From Streptomyces spirodelae (lineage in GTDB: Bacteria > Actinomycetota > Actinomycetes > Streptomycetales > Streptomycetaceae), in assembly GCF_017676385.1 (NCBI RefSeq), contig NZ_JAFFZN010000035.1, positions 1 to 64,000 of the forward strand: a DNA stretch of 64,000 nt. The letters are read 5' to 3'. This document shows, piece by piece, positions 51,572 through 62,165 of the stretch. Position 1 is the stretch's first letter. Every line of letters begins with the position of its first letter. A program made the translations under genes and the position numbers. Under the pieces are notes generated by a model. It saw only the letters and a program-made list of their open reading frames with translations. It had not been told where the DNA came from and searched no databases.

Positions 51572-52768
51572 TCAGTCTCCCTTCGCTGCCTTGAACAACG
51601 CGGCCCGCGGATCCTCTCCCGCCGTCGCGTCCCGGTAGGACTCCAGCGAGTCCTTCGCCTTGTCGTCCAGATTCTTCGGCACCGCGACCTCCACTGTCAC
51701 CAGCAGATCGCCGCGCGTTCCGTCCTTGCGCACCGCACCCTTGCCCCTGGCCCGCATGGTGCGCCCGGACGGCGTACCCGGCGGGACCTTGAGGGTGACG
51801 GGCGGCCCGCCGAGCGTGGGTACCTTCACCTCGCCGCCGAGTGCCGCCTCGGGGAAGGTGACCGGCACGGTGACCGTCAGGTTGTCGCCCTTGCGTCCGA
51901 AGACCGGGTGTTTGTCCACATGGACGACCACATACAGGTCACCGCCCGGTCCGCCCCGCTCGCCGGGCGCTCCCTTGCCGCGCAGCCGGATGCGCTGCCC
52001 GTCGGTGACGCCCGCCGGGATACGGACCTGCATCGTGCGCGAACTGGTCGCCCGCCCGGACCCCTTGCAGACCTCGCACGGGTCCTGCGCGATCAGGCCG
52101 CGCCCCTTGCAGTCCACACACGGGTCGGTCAGCGAGAAGCCGCCGCCCGTGCCCCGGGAGACCTGCCCGGTGCCCACACAGGTGGGGCACACCCGCGGGG
52201 TGCCGTTCTTGTCCCCCGTACCTGCGCACTCCTTGCACGCGGCGCTTGAGGACATCCGCAGCGGCACCGTGGCACCGTCCACCGCCTCGGTGAAGCTGAG
52301 CGTCACCTCGGACTCGATGTCCTGGCCGCGCCTGGGCTGCGTACGGGTCCCGGCGCCGCCTCGGTTGAACAGGCCGCCGAAGACGTCGCCGAGCCCGCCG
52401 CCGAAGCCACCGGGTTGGCCGGCACCGCCGCCCCCGCCCTGGCCGCCGAACAGGTCGCTCAGGTCGAAGTTGAACGTTCCGGCGCCACCGGGCCCGCCCG
52501 GGCCGCCTCCCGGCCGGAAGCCGCCTCCGTTGCCGAAGAGGGTGCGCGCCTCGTCGTACTCCTTGCGCCGCTTGGGGTCGCCGAGCACGTCGTACGCCTC
52601 GGAGGCGTCCTTGAAGCGCTCCTCGGCCTTGGGGTCACCGGCGTTGGCGTCGGGGTGGTTCTCCCTGGCCAGCTTGCGGTACGCCTTCTTGATCTCGGCT
52701 TCGGTGGCGTCCTTGGGGACGCCGAGGACCTTGTAGTAGTCCTTCTCGATGAAGTCCTTGGTACTCAT
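51572..52768 (-). CDS. dnaJ: chaperone DnaJ (type I)
   Basis: A 398-residue co-chaperone. The J-domain (8-75) has the HPD motif in ENHPDANAGD. A Gly/Phe-rich region (about 80-140) precedes four CxxCxGxG zinc repeats (CKECAGTG, CPTCVGTG, CVDCKGRG, CEVCKGSG), then the C-terminal substrate-binding domains. It stimulates the DnaK ATPase. It is third in the dnaK-grpE-dnaJ-hspR operon, 27 bp after grpE. Confidence 0.96.
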   Translation of the reverse strand: MSTKDFIEKDYYKVLGVPKDATEAEIKKAYRKLARENHPDANAGDPKAEERFKDASEAYDVLGDPKRRKEYDEARTLFGNGGGFRPGGGPGGPGGAGTFNFDLSDLFGGQGGGGGAGQPGGFGGGLGDVFGGLFNRGGAGTRTQPRRGQDIESEVTLSFTEAVDGATVPLRMSSSAACKECAGTGDKNGTPRVCPTCVGTGQVSRGTGGGFSLTDPCVDCKGRGLIAQDPCEVCKGSGRATSSRTMQVRIPAGVTDGQRIRLRGKGAPGERGGPGGDLYVVVHVDKHPVFGRKGDNLTVTVPVTFPEAALGGEVKVPTLGGPPVTLKVPPGTPSGRTMRARGKGAVRKDGTRGDLLVTVEVAVPKNLDDKAKDSLESYRDATAGEDPRAALFKAAKGD

Positions 52769-52795
52769 CCTCGACGTCCCTCCTCCCGTACGCGG

Positions 52796-53526
52796 TCAGC
52801 CCTCGTCCGGGCCACCGTTCTCCTCTTCAGCCGCCGACGCCTCGGCACCGGCCTCACCCTTGCCGCCCGCACCGCTTGCGGCACCGGGCTGCGGCTCGGC
52901 GACCCCGACCCGCGCGGGACGGATGGTCCGCTCGCCGATTCGGTACCCGGGCTGGAGGATCTGCACGCACGTCGTCTCCGTGACATCCGGCGAGTAGGAG
53001 TGCATCAGCGCCTCGTGGACCGTCGGGTCGAAGGGCTCGCCCTCCTTGCCGAACTGCATCAGACCCATCTTGGCCGCGACCATTTCCAGCGACTCGGCGA
53101 CCGACTTGAAGCCGCCCACCAGCTCGCCGTGGTCCCGGGCCCGGCCGATGTCGTCGAGCACCGGAAGCAGCTCGGTCAGCAGGTTCGCGACGGCGACCTC
53201 CTTGACCGCCGCGCGGTCCCGCTCGACCCTGCGGCGGTAGTTCTGGAACTCCGCCTGGAGCCGCTGCAGATCCTGGGTGCGCTCGTTGAGCGCCTTGCGG
53301 GCTGCCTCCAGCTCGGTGGCGGGACCGCCCTCGGCGGCCTCGCCCTGCTCCGGGCCCGCGCCTTCCGCCTCCTGCGTGGTCACCTCGGCCTCACTGCCCT
53401 GCGCTTCCCCGGCCGGCGCCCCGGGCGCCGTCTCCTGCTCGGAGACGGCGGCCCGGTCGGCGTCGGTCAGCTCACCGGCGTCGGCGGGAACGTCAGGCTC
53501 CTTACCGAAGCCCGCGGTCTCCTCCG

Positions 53527-53530
<4 letters not shown>
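52796..53530 (-). CDS. grpE: nucleotide exchange factor GrpE
   Basis: A 244-residue protein with a low-complexity acidic N-terminus (1-85), a long coiled-coil helix (about 90-140) and a C-terminal beta domain with VHEALMHSYSPDVTETTCVQILQPGYRIGERTIRPARV (split by family alignment). It releases ADP from DnaK. Its start overlaps the dnaK stop by 4 nt. Confidence 0.95.
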
Positions 53531-55398
<1,868 letters not shown>

Positions 55399-55419
55399 TT
55401 CGGGTTCCTCCAGCTTGGT

Positions 55420-55440
55420 CTTGAGTGAAGCTGACTCAAG
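55420..55440 (-). promoter_or_regulatory. HAIR operator 1 of dnaK
   Basis: A perfect HspR-associated inverted repeat CTTGAGT-N7-ACTCAAG, 21 bp, located 22 bp upstream of the dnaK ATG. Its edge overlaps the likely -10 element. Confidence 0.93.
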
Positions 55441-55467
55441 AGTGCACGACCGGAGAATTTGCGTCAA
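55439..55467 (-). promoter_or_regulatory. dnaK promoter
   Basis: On the minus strand a -35 TTGACG (55467-55462), 17-bp spacer and -10 CACTCT (55444-55439). The pair lies exactly between the two HAIR sites, so HspR would block RNA polymerase. Confidence 0.65.
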
Positions 55468-55471
55468 GAAG

Positions 55472-55492
55472 ACTGAGTCGAGGCGGCTCAAC
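55472..55492 (-). promoter_or_regulatory. HAIR operator 2 of dnaK
   Basis: A weaker inverted repeat ACTGAGT-N7-GCTCAAC at the upstream edge of the -35 element, with the same half-site spacing as operator 1. Confidence 0.72.
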
Positions 55493-55681
55493 CTCTGTGA
55501 TTACTGTACGCGCATGGCCGCATGCAGGCCCTTCCTCCGGCAGCGCGGAGGGCTCCTCACTGGGAGGCGACGCAAATCACCGAGGTGCGCGGTGCAGCGA
55601 TCCGCGACAAGTGGGTAGTCTCGTACGGACTGGATAAGTTACTGCTTAGTAAACGCCGCCCCCGTGCTCCGAGGAGCCGCT

Positions 55682-58030
55682 ATGCAACTCGCCGCGATCG
55701 TCGTCACGCTGCTGCTCACCGCGGTCGGCGTTGCGCTGTTCGCCCGCGCCATCGCGCAGATCTACCGCTTCGTCAAGCTCGGGCAGCCGCTCCCGGCCGG
55801 CACGCGGAAGGACAGCCCCAAGCAGCGAACGGCCACGCTGGTCAGGGAGTTCCTCGGTCATACGAAGATGAACAAGTGGGGCGTCGTCGGCGTGGCCCAC
55901 TGGTTCGTGGCGATCGGCTTCCTCACCCTGCCACCGACCATCGTCAACGCCTACGGCCAGCTCTTCCAGGCCGACTGGACGCTGCCGGTCATCGGCGGCT
56001 GGCTGCCGTACGAGATGTACATCGAGTTCATCGGCTTCGCCACCACCGTCGGCATCGCCACCCTGATGGTGATCAGGCTGCTGAGCCTGCCCTCACGGGC
56101 CGGCCGCAAGTCGCGCTTCACGGGCTCGAAGATGTGGCAGGGCTACTTCGTCGAGTGGATCATCTTCGTCATCGGCGTCGCCATCCTGATGCTGCGCGGC
56201 CTCGAAGGCGCGCTCCACCACGTGGACAGCTACGACCCCGCCTACTTCATCTCGTACCCGCTGGTCGCTGCGTACGACGGGCTGGACGTCGGCACCCTGC
56301 AGAACCTCGTCTACTTCTGGGCGCTGATCAAGCTGGGCACGACCATGATCTGGATGATCACGGTCGGCCTGAACACCAACATGGGTGTGGCCTGGCACCG
56401 CTTCCTGGCCTTCTTCAACATCTGGTTCAAGCGCGACGCACGCGGCGAGGCCGCGCTGGGCGCCCTGCAGCCGATGACGTCCGGCGGCAAGGTCATCGAC
56501 TTCGAGACCGCCCTGGACGACGACAACGATGAGGACGCGGCGGAGGTCCGCTTCGGCGCCTCCCAGGTCGAGGACTTCTCCTGGAAGGGCATCCTCGACT
56601 TCTCCACCTGCACCGAGTGCGGCCGCTGCCAGTCGCAGTGCCCCGCGTGGAACACCGGCAAGCCGCTCTCCCCGAAGCTGCTGATCATGTCGCTGCGCGA
56701 CCACGCGTACGCCAAGGCGCCGTATCTGCTCGCCGGCGGCGGCAAGACGATGGAGGGCGAGGAGAAGGCCACCGCGGAGCAGCTGGCCGACGTCCCGCAG
56801 GCCGCGCTGGACGAGGCCGAGCGCCCGCTGGTGGGCACCGCAGCGGAGGGCGGCGTCATCGACCCGGACGTGCTGTGGTCCTGCACCACCTGCGGCGCCT
56901 GCGTCGAGCAGTGCCCCGTCGACATCGAGCACGTCGACCACATCGTCGACATGCGCCGCTACCAGGTGATGATCGAGAGCGCGTTCCCCTCCGAGGCCGG
57001 GACGATGCTCAAGAACCTGGAGAAGAAGGGCAACCCCTGGGGCCTGGCCAAGAAGCAGCGGCTGGAGTGGACCAAGGAGCTCCAGAAGGAGGCCGGCTTC
57101 GAGGTGCCGATCGTCGGCAAGACGATCGAGGACCTGACCGAGGTCGAATACCTGTACTGGGTCGGCTGCGCCGGCGCACTGGAGGACCGCGCCAAGAAGA
57201 CCACCAAGGCATTCGCGGAGCTGCTGCACATCGCGGGCGTCAACTTCGCCATCATGGGCGGCGACGAGAAGTGCACCGGTGACTCGGCCCGCCGGCTGGG
57301 CAACGAGTTCCTCTTCCAGCAGCTGGGCGAGGAGAACGTCTCCACGCTGAACGCCGCCTTCGGCGAGGACGACGATGACCCTCAGACGCAGAAGCCCAAG
57401 TCGTCCAAGAAGATCGTCGCGACCTGTCCGCACTGCTTCAACACGCTCGCCAACGAGTACCCGCAGCTGGGCGGCCACTACGAGGTCATCCACCACACCC
57501 AGCTGCTCCAGCACCTCATCGACGAGGGCAAGCTGGTGCCGGTCACCCCGGTCGAGGGGCTGATCACCTACCACGACCCGTGCTACCTGGGCCGCCACAA
57601 CAAGGTGTACACGCCGCCGCGCGAGATCATCGGCCGGGTGCCGGGGCTGCGGAACGAGGAGATGCACCGGCACAAGGAGCGCGGCTTCTGCTGCGGCGCC
57701 GGCGGCGCCCGCATGTGGATGGAGGAGCGCATCGGCAAGCGCATCAACAACGAGCGCGTGGACGAGGCGCTCTCCCTCAACCCGGACATCGTCTCGACGG
57801 CCTGCCCGTTCTGCCTCGTCATGCTGACCGACTCGGTCAACGGTAAGAAGGCCGCTGCCGAGGGCGGCTCCGCCACGGGTGCAGCCGTCAAGGAGAACCT
57901 CCAGGTCGTGGACGTGGCGCAGCTGCTGCTGGACTCCGTCAAGACGCCCGGCGAGCCCCCGGCGGCTGACGGCGAGGCGGAAAAGGACCCCGAGCCGGAG
58001 CCGGACCCGGAACCGGAGCCCGCGAAATAG
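55682..58030 (+). CDS. large Fe-S oxidoreductase (heterodisulfide-reductase-like, Rv0338c type)
   Basis: A 782-residue membrane-associated redox protein. The N-terminal 240 residues have about five membrane helices with His residues suitable for heme or quinone sites. Two 4Fe-4S motifs follow: CTECGRCQSQCP (about residue 310) and CTTCGACVEQCP (about 402). The C-terminal half has the two CCG-type domains with HDPCYLGRHN and CCGAGGARMW. This order matches the actinobacterial Rv0338c-like family, considered essential in mycobacteria. Start ATG 55682 follows GGAG. It is divergent from dnaK and ends in a strong terminator. Confidence 0.92.
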   Translation: MQLAAIVVTLLLTAVGVALFARAIAQIYRFVKLGQPLPAGTRKDSPKQRTATLVREFLGHTKMNKWGVVGVAHWFVAIGFLTLPPTIVNAYGQLFQADWTLPVIGGWLPYEMYIEFIGFATTVGIATLMVIRLLSLPSRAGRKSRFTGSKMWQGYFVEWIIFVIGVAILMLRGLEGALHHVDSYDPAYFISYPLVAAYDGLDVGTLQNLVYFWALIKLGTTMIWMITVGLNTNMGVAWHRFLAFFNIWFKRDARGEAALGALQPMTSGGKVIDFETALDDDNDEDAAEVRFGASQVEDFSWKGILDFSTCTECGRCQSQCPAWNTGKPLSPKLLIMSLRDHAYAKAPYLLAGGGKTMEGEEKATAEQLADVPQAALDEAERPLVGTAAEGGVIDPDVLWSCTTCGACVEQCPVDIEHVDHIVDMRRYQVMIESAFPSEAGTMLKNLEKKGNPWGLAKKQRLEWTKELQKEAGFEVPIVGKTIEDLTEVEYLYWVGCAGALEDRAKKTTKAFAELLHIAGVNFAIMGGDEKCTGDSARRLGNEFLFQQLGEENVSTLNAAFGEDDDDPQTQKPKSSKKIVATCPHCFNTLANEYPQLGGHYEVIHHTQLLQHLIDEGKLVPVTPVEGLITYHDPCYLGRHNKVYTPPREIIGRVPGLRNEEMHRHKERGFCCGAGGARMWMEERIGKRINNERVDEALSLNPDIVSTACPFCLVMLTDSVNGKKAAAEGGSATGAAVKENLQVVDVAQLLLDSVKTPGEPPAADGEAEKDPEPEPDPEPEPAK

Positions 58031-58074
58031 GCGCACTGCTCGCGGGCCAGCCGCTGCGAGCCGGTCGCTCGCGC

Positions 58075-58130
58075 GGCGCCCGCTCATGAGCCGTCCGCTC
58101 ACAAGGCGCCCGCTCACGAGCCGTCCGCTC
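58075..58130. repeat. 30-bp spaced direct repeats
   Basis: Two copies (58075-58100 and 58105-58130) of a 26-bp unit that starts GGCGCCCGCTCA and ends GAGCCGTCCGCTC differ at one position inside the unit. They are non-coding, between the Fe-S gene stop and its terminator. Confidence 0.75.
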
Positions 58131-58175
58131 CGCGCCTTCGGTGGCCTGATCCGGACGCTTTTCCCGGTGCGCAAG

Positions 58176-58203
58176 GGCCGGTCCCGTACTCACGGGGCCG
58201 GCC
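58176..58203 (+). terminator. terminator of the Fe-S oxidoreductase gene
   Basis: A 12-bp stem with one G-T pair (GGCCGGTCCCGT with ACGGGGCCGGCC) and ACTC loop, followed by GTTGCGCGTTTTCC. Confidence 0.8.
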
Positions 58204-58366
58204 GTTGCGCGTTTTCCGGCAAGTCGTGGTCAAATGCGATCAGTTAAAGCACCACACGAGCCAAACCGCTGTCGCGGTATACCCATTGCAGCGTGCCGGG
58301 CCTAGCCTCCTAACCGCGCTCACGCACGCGGAGCGGAGCGACTGGAAAGGCGAGGAGGAGCACCAG

Positions 58367-58495
58367 GTGGCGGACCGTGAGGCCCCGGGTCCTACGGCCC
58401 AGGACGGACCGGCCGGAAGCGACCGGCCCCCGGGCCCCCGTACGAGCGCGGTCACCCGGCACGCCCCCGACGTCCGGGAGGGCGCTCCATGCTGA
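58367..58495 (+). CDS. candidate small upstream ORF
   Basis: A 42-codon frame with GTG start behind a good GGAGGAG. Polar and Pro/Arg/Asp-rich, without a known domain. Its TGA overlaps the ATG of the RsbW-like gene (ATGCTGA), so it could set translation of that gene. The interval 58204-58366 before it should contain the promoter, and I see nothing else there. Confidence 0.4.
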   Translation: MADREAPGPTAQDGPAGSDRPPGPRTSAVTRHAPDVREGAPC

Positions 58496-58893
58496 CCCCC
58501 GAGCTGCTGTGCCGCCTCCGCTTCACCCTCCGTGACCTGCCACGACTGCGTGCCGAGGTGGAGGCGCGGGCCGCGTCCGCGGGACTGAACGAACCGCGCC
58601 GCGGCGAGTTCGTCGTCGCCGTCGACGCCGTGGCCACCAACGCGGTCGAACACGCGGGCGGCGGCGGCCAGCTCGTGCTGCGCCACCTGGGCGACGAGCT
58701 GGAGTGCCAGGTCGCCGACTCAGGACCCGGCTTCACCGAGGACGTCATCCCCGAACTGCTGCCCGGCCTCGAAGGCGCCACCAGCGGCCGCGGCCTGTGG
58801 CTGGCCAAACTGGTGACCGACCGGCTGACCGTCGCGGACGCGGCCGGCCAGGGCTCCGTCGTCACCTTCGCCGTCCGCCTCCGGGGAGAGTGA
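58489..58893 (+). CDS. RsbW-like ATP-binding protein (GHKL fold)
   Basis: A 134-residue GHKL ATPase like anti-sigma kinases. The N-box is in AVDAVATNAVEHAGG (about residues 45-59) and the G-boxes in VADSGPGF and GATSGRGLWLAKLVTD. It has no sigma factor or anti-anti-sigma gene next to it. Many such stand-alone proteins exist in Streptomyces and their partners are unknown. Start overlaps the small ORF upstream. Confidence 0.87.
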   Translation: MLTPELLCRLRFTLRDLPRLRAEVEARAASAGLNEPRRGEFVVAVDAVATNAVEHAGGGGQLVLRHLGDELECQVADSGPGFTEDVIPELLPGLEGATSGRGLWLAKLVTDRLTVADAAGQGSVVTFAVRLRGE

Positions 58894-59128
58894 CAGCCGT
58901 CCGCCTCCGGGCGGGCGACGGTCCGTCCGCTCCGGCTCCGCGACAGCCGTCCGCCTCCGGGCCGAGTGGGCCCTCCTTCCCGGTGAGGGTGCGACGCGGG
59001 CTTCTCCGCCCCAGGTGGGGGCCGCGGCACCCGGTTCCCCTAGGGGATGTCACAGGTCAGCAGCGATGTCCGGCCATCTCACCCCGCTGTGGCACGTCGG
59101 ACCCGCGGAACACGGTACGTTCGATTGC
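58894..59128. other. intergenic region with direct repeats
   Basis: Contains the direct repeat GACAGCCGTCCGCCTCCGGG (58891-58910 and 58951-58970 approximately). No gene or clear hairpin is seen. Confidence 0.5.
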
Positions 59129-60109
59129 GTGGCTGGTTTCAGGAGCGGACGCGGCCGGGACTCCCGGGGCGCGCAGCAGCATGGGCAGTACCCTCAGCAC
59201 CCTTCGGGTCCGCCGTACCCGCAGCAGGGGCCCGGCCCCTGGCAGGGCGGCGGCCCTGGGCCCGGCGAGCCGGAGTACTTCGGCGACCCGCACCCGCCCC
59301 ACGGCGCACCGCACGGAGCGGCCCCGCACGGCGGGCAGCCCGGCGCCCCGCAGGGCTGGCACGGGCAGGATCCGTACGCCAACAACCCTGGCCACACCCA
59401 GGCGTTCAGCATTCACGACCCGTACGGCCCGGAGGGCGGCGGCCCCGGCGGACCCGGTCCGTACGGCCCCGACGGCGGTTACGGCCCCCAGGGCGGCGGC
59501 CAGGACGGCTACGGGTACACCGACGGCGCCACCTACCACGCGGGCAACGCCCCGGCACCACCGTCCGGCCCCCGGCTGCGCTGGAAGGAGTTGCTGACCG
59601 GCATCGTCCTGCGCCCGAACGCCACCTTCTGGCAGATGCGGGACTACCCGGTATGGGGCCCTGCGCTGATCGTGACGTTCGTCTACGGGCTGCTCGCGGT
59701 CTTCGGCCTCGACCAGGCCCGCGAGGACGTCCTGCACACCGCGCTCTCCCAGGCGATCCCGTATGTGCTGATCACGGGCGTGGCTGTGGTGATCGCCGGG
59801 CTCATCCTGGGAGCCGTCACCCACACACTCGCCCGTCAGTTCGGCGGGGACGGCTCCTGGCAGCCCACGGTCGGGCTCGCCATGCTGATCATGTCCCTGA
59901 CGGACGCGCCCCGGCTGGTCTTCGCCCTCTTCCTGGGCGGCACGGCCACCCTGGTCCAGGCACTCGGCTGGGTGACCTGGGTGTTCGCCGGGGTCCTGTT
60001 CACCTCGATGGTGAGCCGCTCCCACGACCTGCCCTGGCCCAAGGCGCTCGGCGCCTCCGCCATCCAGCTGCTGGCCCTGCTCTTCCTGATCAAACTGGGC
60101 ACGCTGTAA
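59129..60109 (+). CDS. Yip1-domain membrane protein
   Basis: A 326-residue protein with GTG start. Residues 1-150 are a Pro/Gly/Gln/His-rich disordered head (many PYGP and HGAP units). The remaining part has five membrane helices, starting after LRWKELLTGIVLRPNATFWQMRDYP, a typical entry to a bacterial Yip1 domain. Function in bacteria is unknown. Confidence 0.88.
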   Translation: MAGFRSGRGRDSRGAQQHGQYPQHPSGPPYPQQGPGPWQGGGPGPGEPEYFGDPHPPHGAPHGAAPHGGQPGAPQGWHGQDPYANNPGHTQAFSIHDPYGPEGGGPGGPGPYGPDGGYGPQGGGQDGYGYTDGATYHAGNAPAPPSGPRLRWKELLTGIVLRPNATFWQMRDYPVWGPALIVTFVYGLLAVFGLDQAREDVLHTALSQAIPYVLITGVAVVIAGLILGAVTHTLARQFGGDGSWQPTVGLAMLIMSLTDAPRLVFALFLGGTATLVQALGWVTWVFAGVLFTSMVSRSHDLPWPKALGASAIQLLALLFLIKLGTL

Positions 60110-60187
60110 GCACGGAACCGCGCCCGGCCCCCCTTGTGGGAGGCCGGGCAACGGCCGCACTGCCTCAACCGGTGAACCGCTGCGCCC

Positions 60188-61771
60188 TCACCCGGTGAAC
60201 CGCTGCGCCGCCGATCCGTCGCACCCGGCGAGCTCGGCCCGCGCCTCCGCGCTCGGCAGCGTCACGCACAGCCCCGTGTCCGAAGCGGGCCGCAGGGTCG
60301 CCCCGTTCCGTACGAACTGCTGCACACCCGCACCCGAGCAGTTGCCGAGCTCCAGCCCGGCCCCGTCCTTGACGCCGCCCGCACTCTGTACGCACCGGTC
60401 GTGCGTCTGCCCCGCGTAGAGGGCCTTGCCCGCCGCGTCGTACCACCACAGCTGGTTGCGCTTGTCCGCTCCGCCGCACGCCCAGCCCCGTACGTCGGTG
60501 CCGACCGCGCTGTCGGCACCGTCGGCGTCCAGGCAGCTCCCGGTGCCCTCGTTGCGCAGTGGCTTGAAAACGTCGTCCCAGGCGAGCTGGTACAGCTTCG
60601 GCTGCCCGGTGCCGACGGGGTCGGCGCAGGACGCCTCCCGTACGCCCTTCTGACCGGCCTCATACATCTGGGTGAAGCACGAGGCGAAGGCGCCGTGCCC
60701 GCGCTTGTTCGGGTGGAACGACTGGCGTACCGAGTTGGAGTCCGGCGGGAACGGGTTGCTGAGGTCCACATACAGCCCGCGCGCCCAAGTGGTCTCCATG
60801 CACACCTCGTGGCCGTGGAAGAGCCGGGAGGCGTCCAGGTAGCTGACGCCGGTACGTTCGGCCACCGCACGGATGCCCTTCTCGAACTTCGGCACCGCCG
60901 AGTTGCGACCCCAGGCCGCGTCGCTGGTGTACCCGACGCAGCCCCCGGCGAGCTTGCCGGGATACTTGGGGTTGTCCTTTATGTCCGGCCCGATCGGGCT
61001 GGGGTAGGCCATCAGCACGAGCTGGTAGGCGCCGTCGGCGTAACCGGCGTTCCGCATCACCGTTCTGAGGTCACCCACGGTGCGCTCCACCTTGGGGGCA
61101 AGGCCGTCGACCCGGGCCTGCCAGCCGGGGTCGTACTTGGACTCGCACGGCCCCTGGAACGTGAGGTAGCGGGTGACGCAGTCGGTGATCACCGGCCCGA
61201 ACTGGAGATCGTCGTTGGCGCCGACGACGAGGATGATCTGCTTCAGCCGCGTGTTGCGGGCCTTGATGGCGAGGCTGTCGCTCTGCACGAGCTCGTCGGC
61301 GTACTGCTTGGTGCCCCCGATCCGCACGTTCTCCGTACTCGCCCCGGAGCAGGCGACGTTGTACGTCACCTCCGCGGCGATGCCCGTACGGTGTACGGCC
61401 GCGTCCGGCGACCTGTGACACCAGTTGTCCGGCCCGTCGGTGCCCGACTCGTACGTACCGACGCCCTCACCGGAGATCTCGCTGTCGCCCAGCGAGATGA
61501 GACTCGTCTTACGATCGGCCATGGGCCGCTCGTCCGGGCTGCCGTAGAGCTTGCGGGCCTCCTCGGCCCGGACCTTCTCCAACTCGGCGGGCAGCGGCGT
61601 ACTGGCCACGGCCCCCGCGTTCGCTCCGACCCTCGTTTCGGCCTTCGCCTCGGCCTTCGCCTCGGCTTTCGTTCCGGCGCCACTGGGGGGCACGGCAGCC
61701 GCCGCCCCCGCGCCCCCACACACCATGAGCAGAGCCGCCGCGAGCGCCGTCGCGGATCTCCTACGCGCCAT
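60188..61771 (-). CDS. secreted SGNH-type hydrolase with C-terminal ricin-type lectin domain
   Basis: A 527-residue exported protein with signal peptide (ATALAAALLMVCGGAGAAAA) and a short (A-E-A-K) linker. The catalytic part (about 90-390) starts with LISLGDSEISGEG: the GDS block of SGNH esterases, with the conserved Gly in YNVACSGAST, Asn in LVVGANDDLQF and His in SFHPNKRGHGA. The last 130 residues are a ricin-type beta-trefoil (QLWWYDA, QQFVRNG repeats). Substrate probably a polysaccharide ester or lipid. Promoter is to the right. Confidence 0.88.
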   Translation of the reverse strand: MARRRSATALAAALLMVCGGAGAAAAVPPSGAGTKAEAKAEAKAETRVGANAGAVASTPLPAELEKVRAEEARKLYGSPDERPMADRKTSLISLGDSEISGEGVGTYESGTDGPDNWCHRSPDAAVHRTGIAAEVTYNVACSGASTENVRIGGTKQYADELVQSDSLAIKARNTRLKQIILVVGANDDLQFGPVITDCVTRYLTFQGPCESKYDPGWQARVDGLAPKVERTVGDLRTVMRNAGYADGAYQLVLMAYPSPIGPDIKDNPKYPGKLAGGCVGYTSDAAWGRNSAVPKFEKGIRAVAERTGVSYLDASRLFHGHEVCMETTWARGLYVDLSNPFPPDSNSVRQSFHPNKRGHGAFASCFTQMYEAGQKGVREASCADPVGTGQPKLYQLAWDDVFKPLRNEGTGSCLDADGADSAVGTDVRGWACGGADKRNQLWWYDAAGKALYAGQTHDRCVQSAGGVKDGAGLELGNCSGAGVQQFVRNGATLRPASDTGLCVTLPSAEARAELAGCDGSAAQRFTG

Positions 61772-61810
61772 CAGGTGGTCTCCCTACGGCCGGCAACTGT
61801 GGTTACCAGC

Positions 61811-61830
61811 GGTACCTACCCGCAGGTACC
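61811..61830. promoter_or_regulatory. inverted repeat upstream of the SGNH hydrolase gene
   Basis: Seven-bp arms GGTACCT and AGGTACC with a 6-nt spacer, 40 bp upstream of the SGNH start. Possible regulator site. Moderate evidence only. Confidence 0.4.
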
Positions 61831-61847
61831 GGAGAAGGGAACCACCC

Positions 61848-61988
61848 GTGCGGGGAACGGGTGGCGGGATCGCGCCGATGTCGCCCGGACAGCGCGTGGC
61901 GCTCAGTCGCCACGACATCGGCCCCGGCGGCGTCCTTGAAATCACCGCCGAGCGGCACAGCCGTACCCCTCGGACGGGGGCCGGCTAG
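61848..61988 (+). CDS. candidate small ORF
   Basis: A 46-residue frame with GTG start behind GAGAAGGGA. The inner part (MSPGQRVALSRHDIGPGGVLEITAERHS) reads like protein and has Streptomyces-type codon use. It ends just before the region where the integrated element may begin. It could be a real small gene or the head of a gene cut by insertion. Confidence 0.35.
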   Translation: MRGTGGGIAPMSPGQRVALSRHDIGPGGVLEITAERHSRTPRTGAG

Positions 61989-62165
61989 CCCACTCTCGGA
62001 CGCCGCCGCGCGTGGTCAACCGCCGCCAGGCGCGGTCAGGCGCGGTCAGGCGTCGAGAACCTGCCCCTCGCGGCGGACGACGGGAGGTTCGACGGACCAG
62101 GCGGACTTGACTACATGACAGTAGTAGCCTGAACCCTGCTATCGCAGGCAGGGGAGGGCCGAACG
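61989..62165. other. likely attachment-site region of the integrated element
   Basis: Intergenic DNA between the core-like SGNH gene and the integrase start. It contains a perfect hairpin CCTGC-TATC-GCAGG at about 62134-62148 and AT-richer DNA (TTGACTACATGACAGTAG) unlike its neighbours. A serine-integrase att site is usually next to the gene, so this is where one end would be. No core sequence can be named. Confidence 0.4.

Noticed and set aside
51912..51920. TTGTCCACA, a match to a Streptomyces DnaA box
   Set aside because: It is a single copy inside dnaJ coding sequence, with no cluster of boxes around it.
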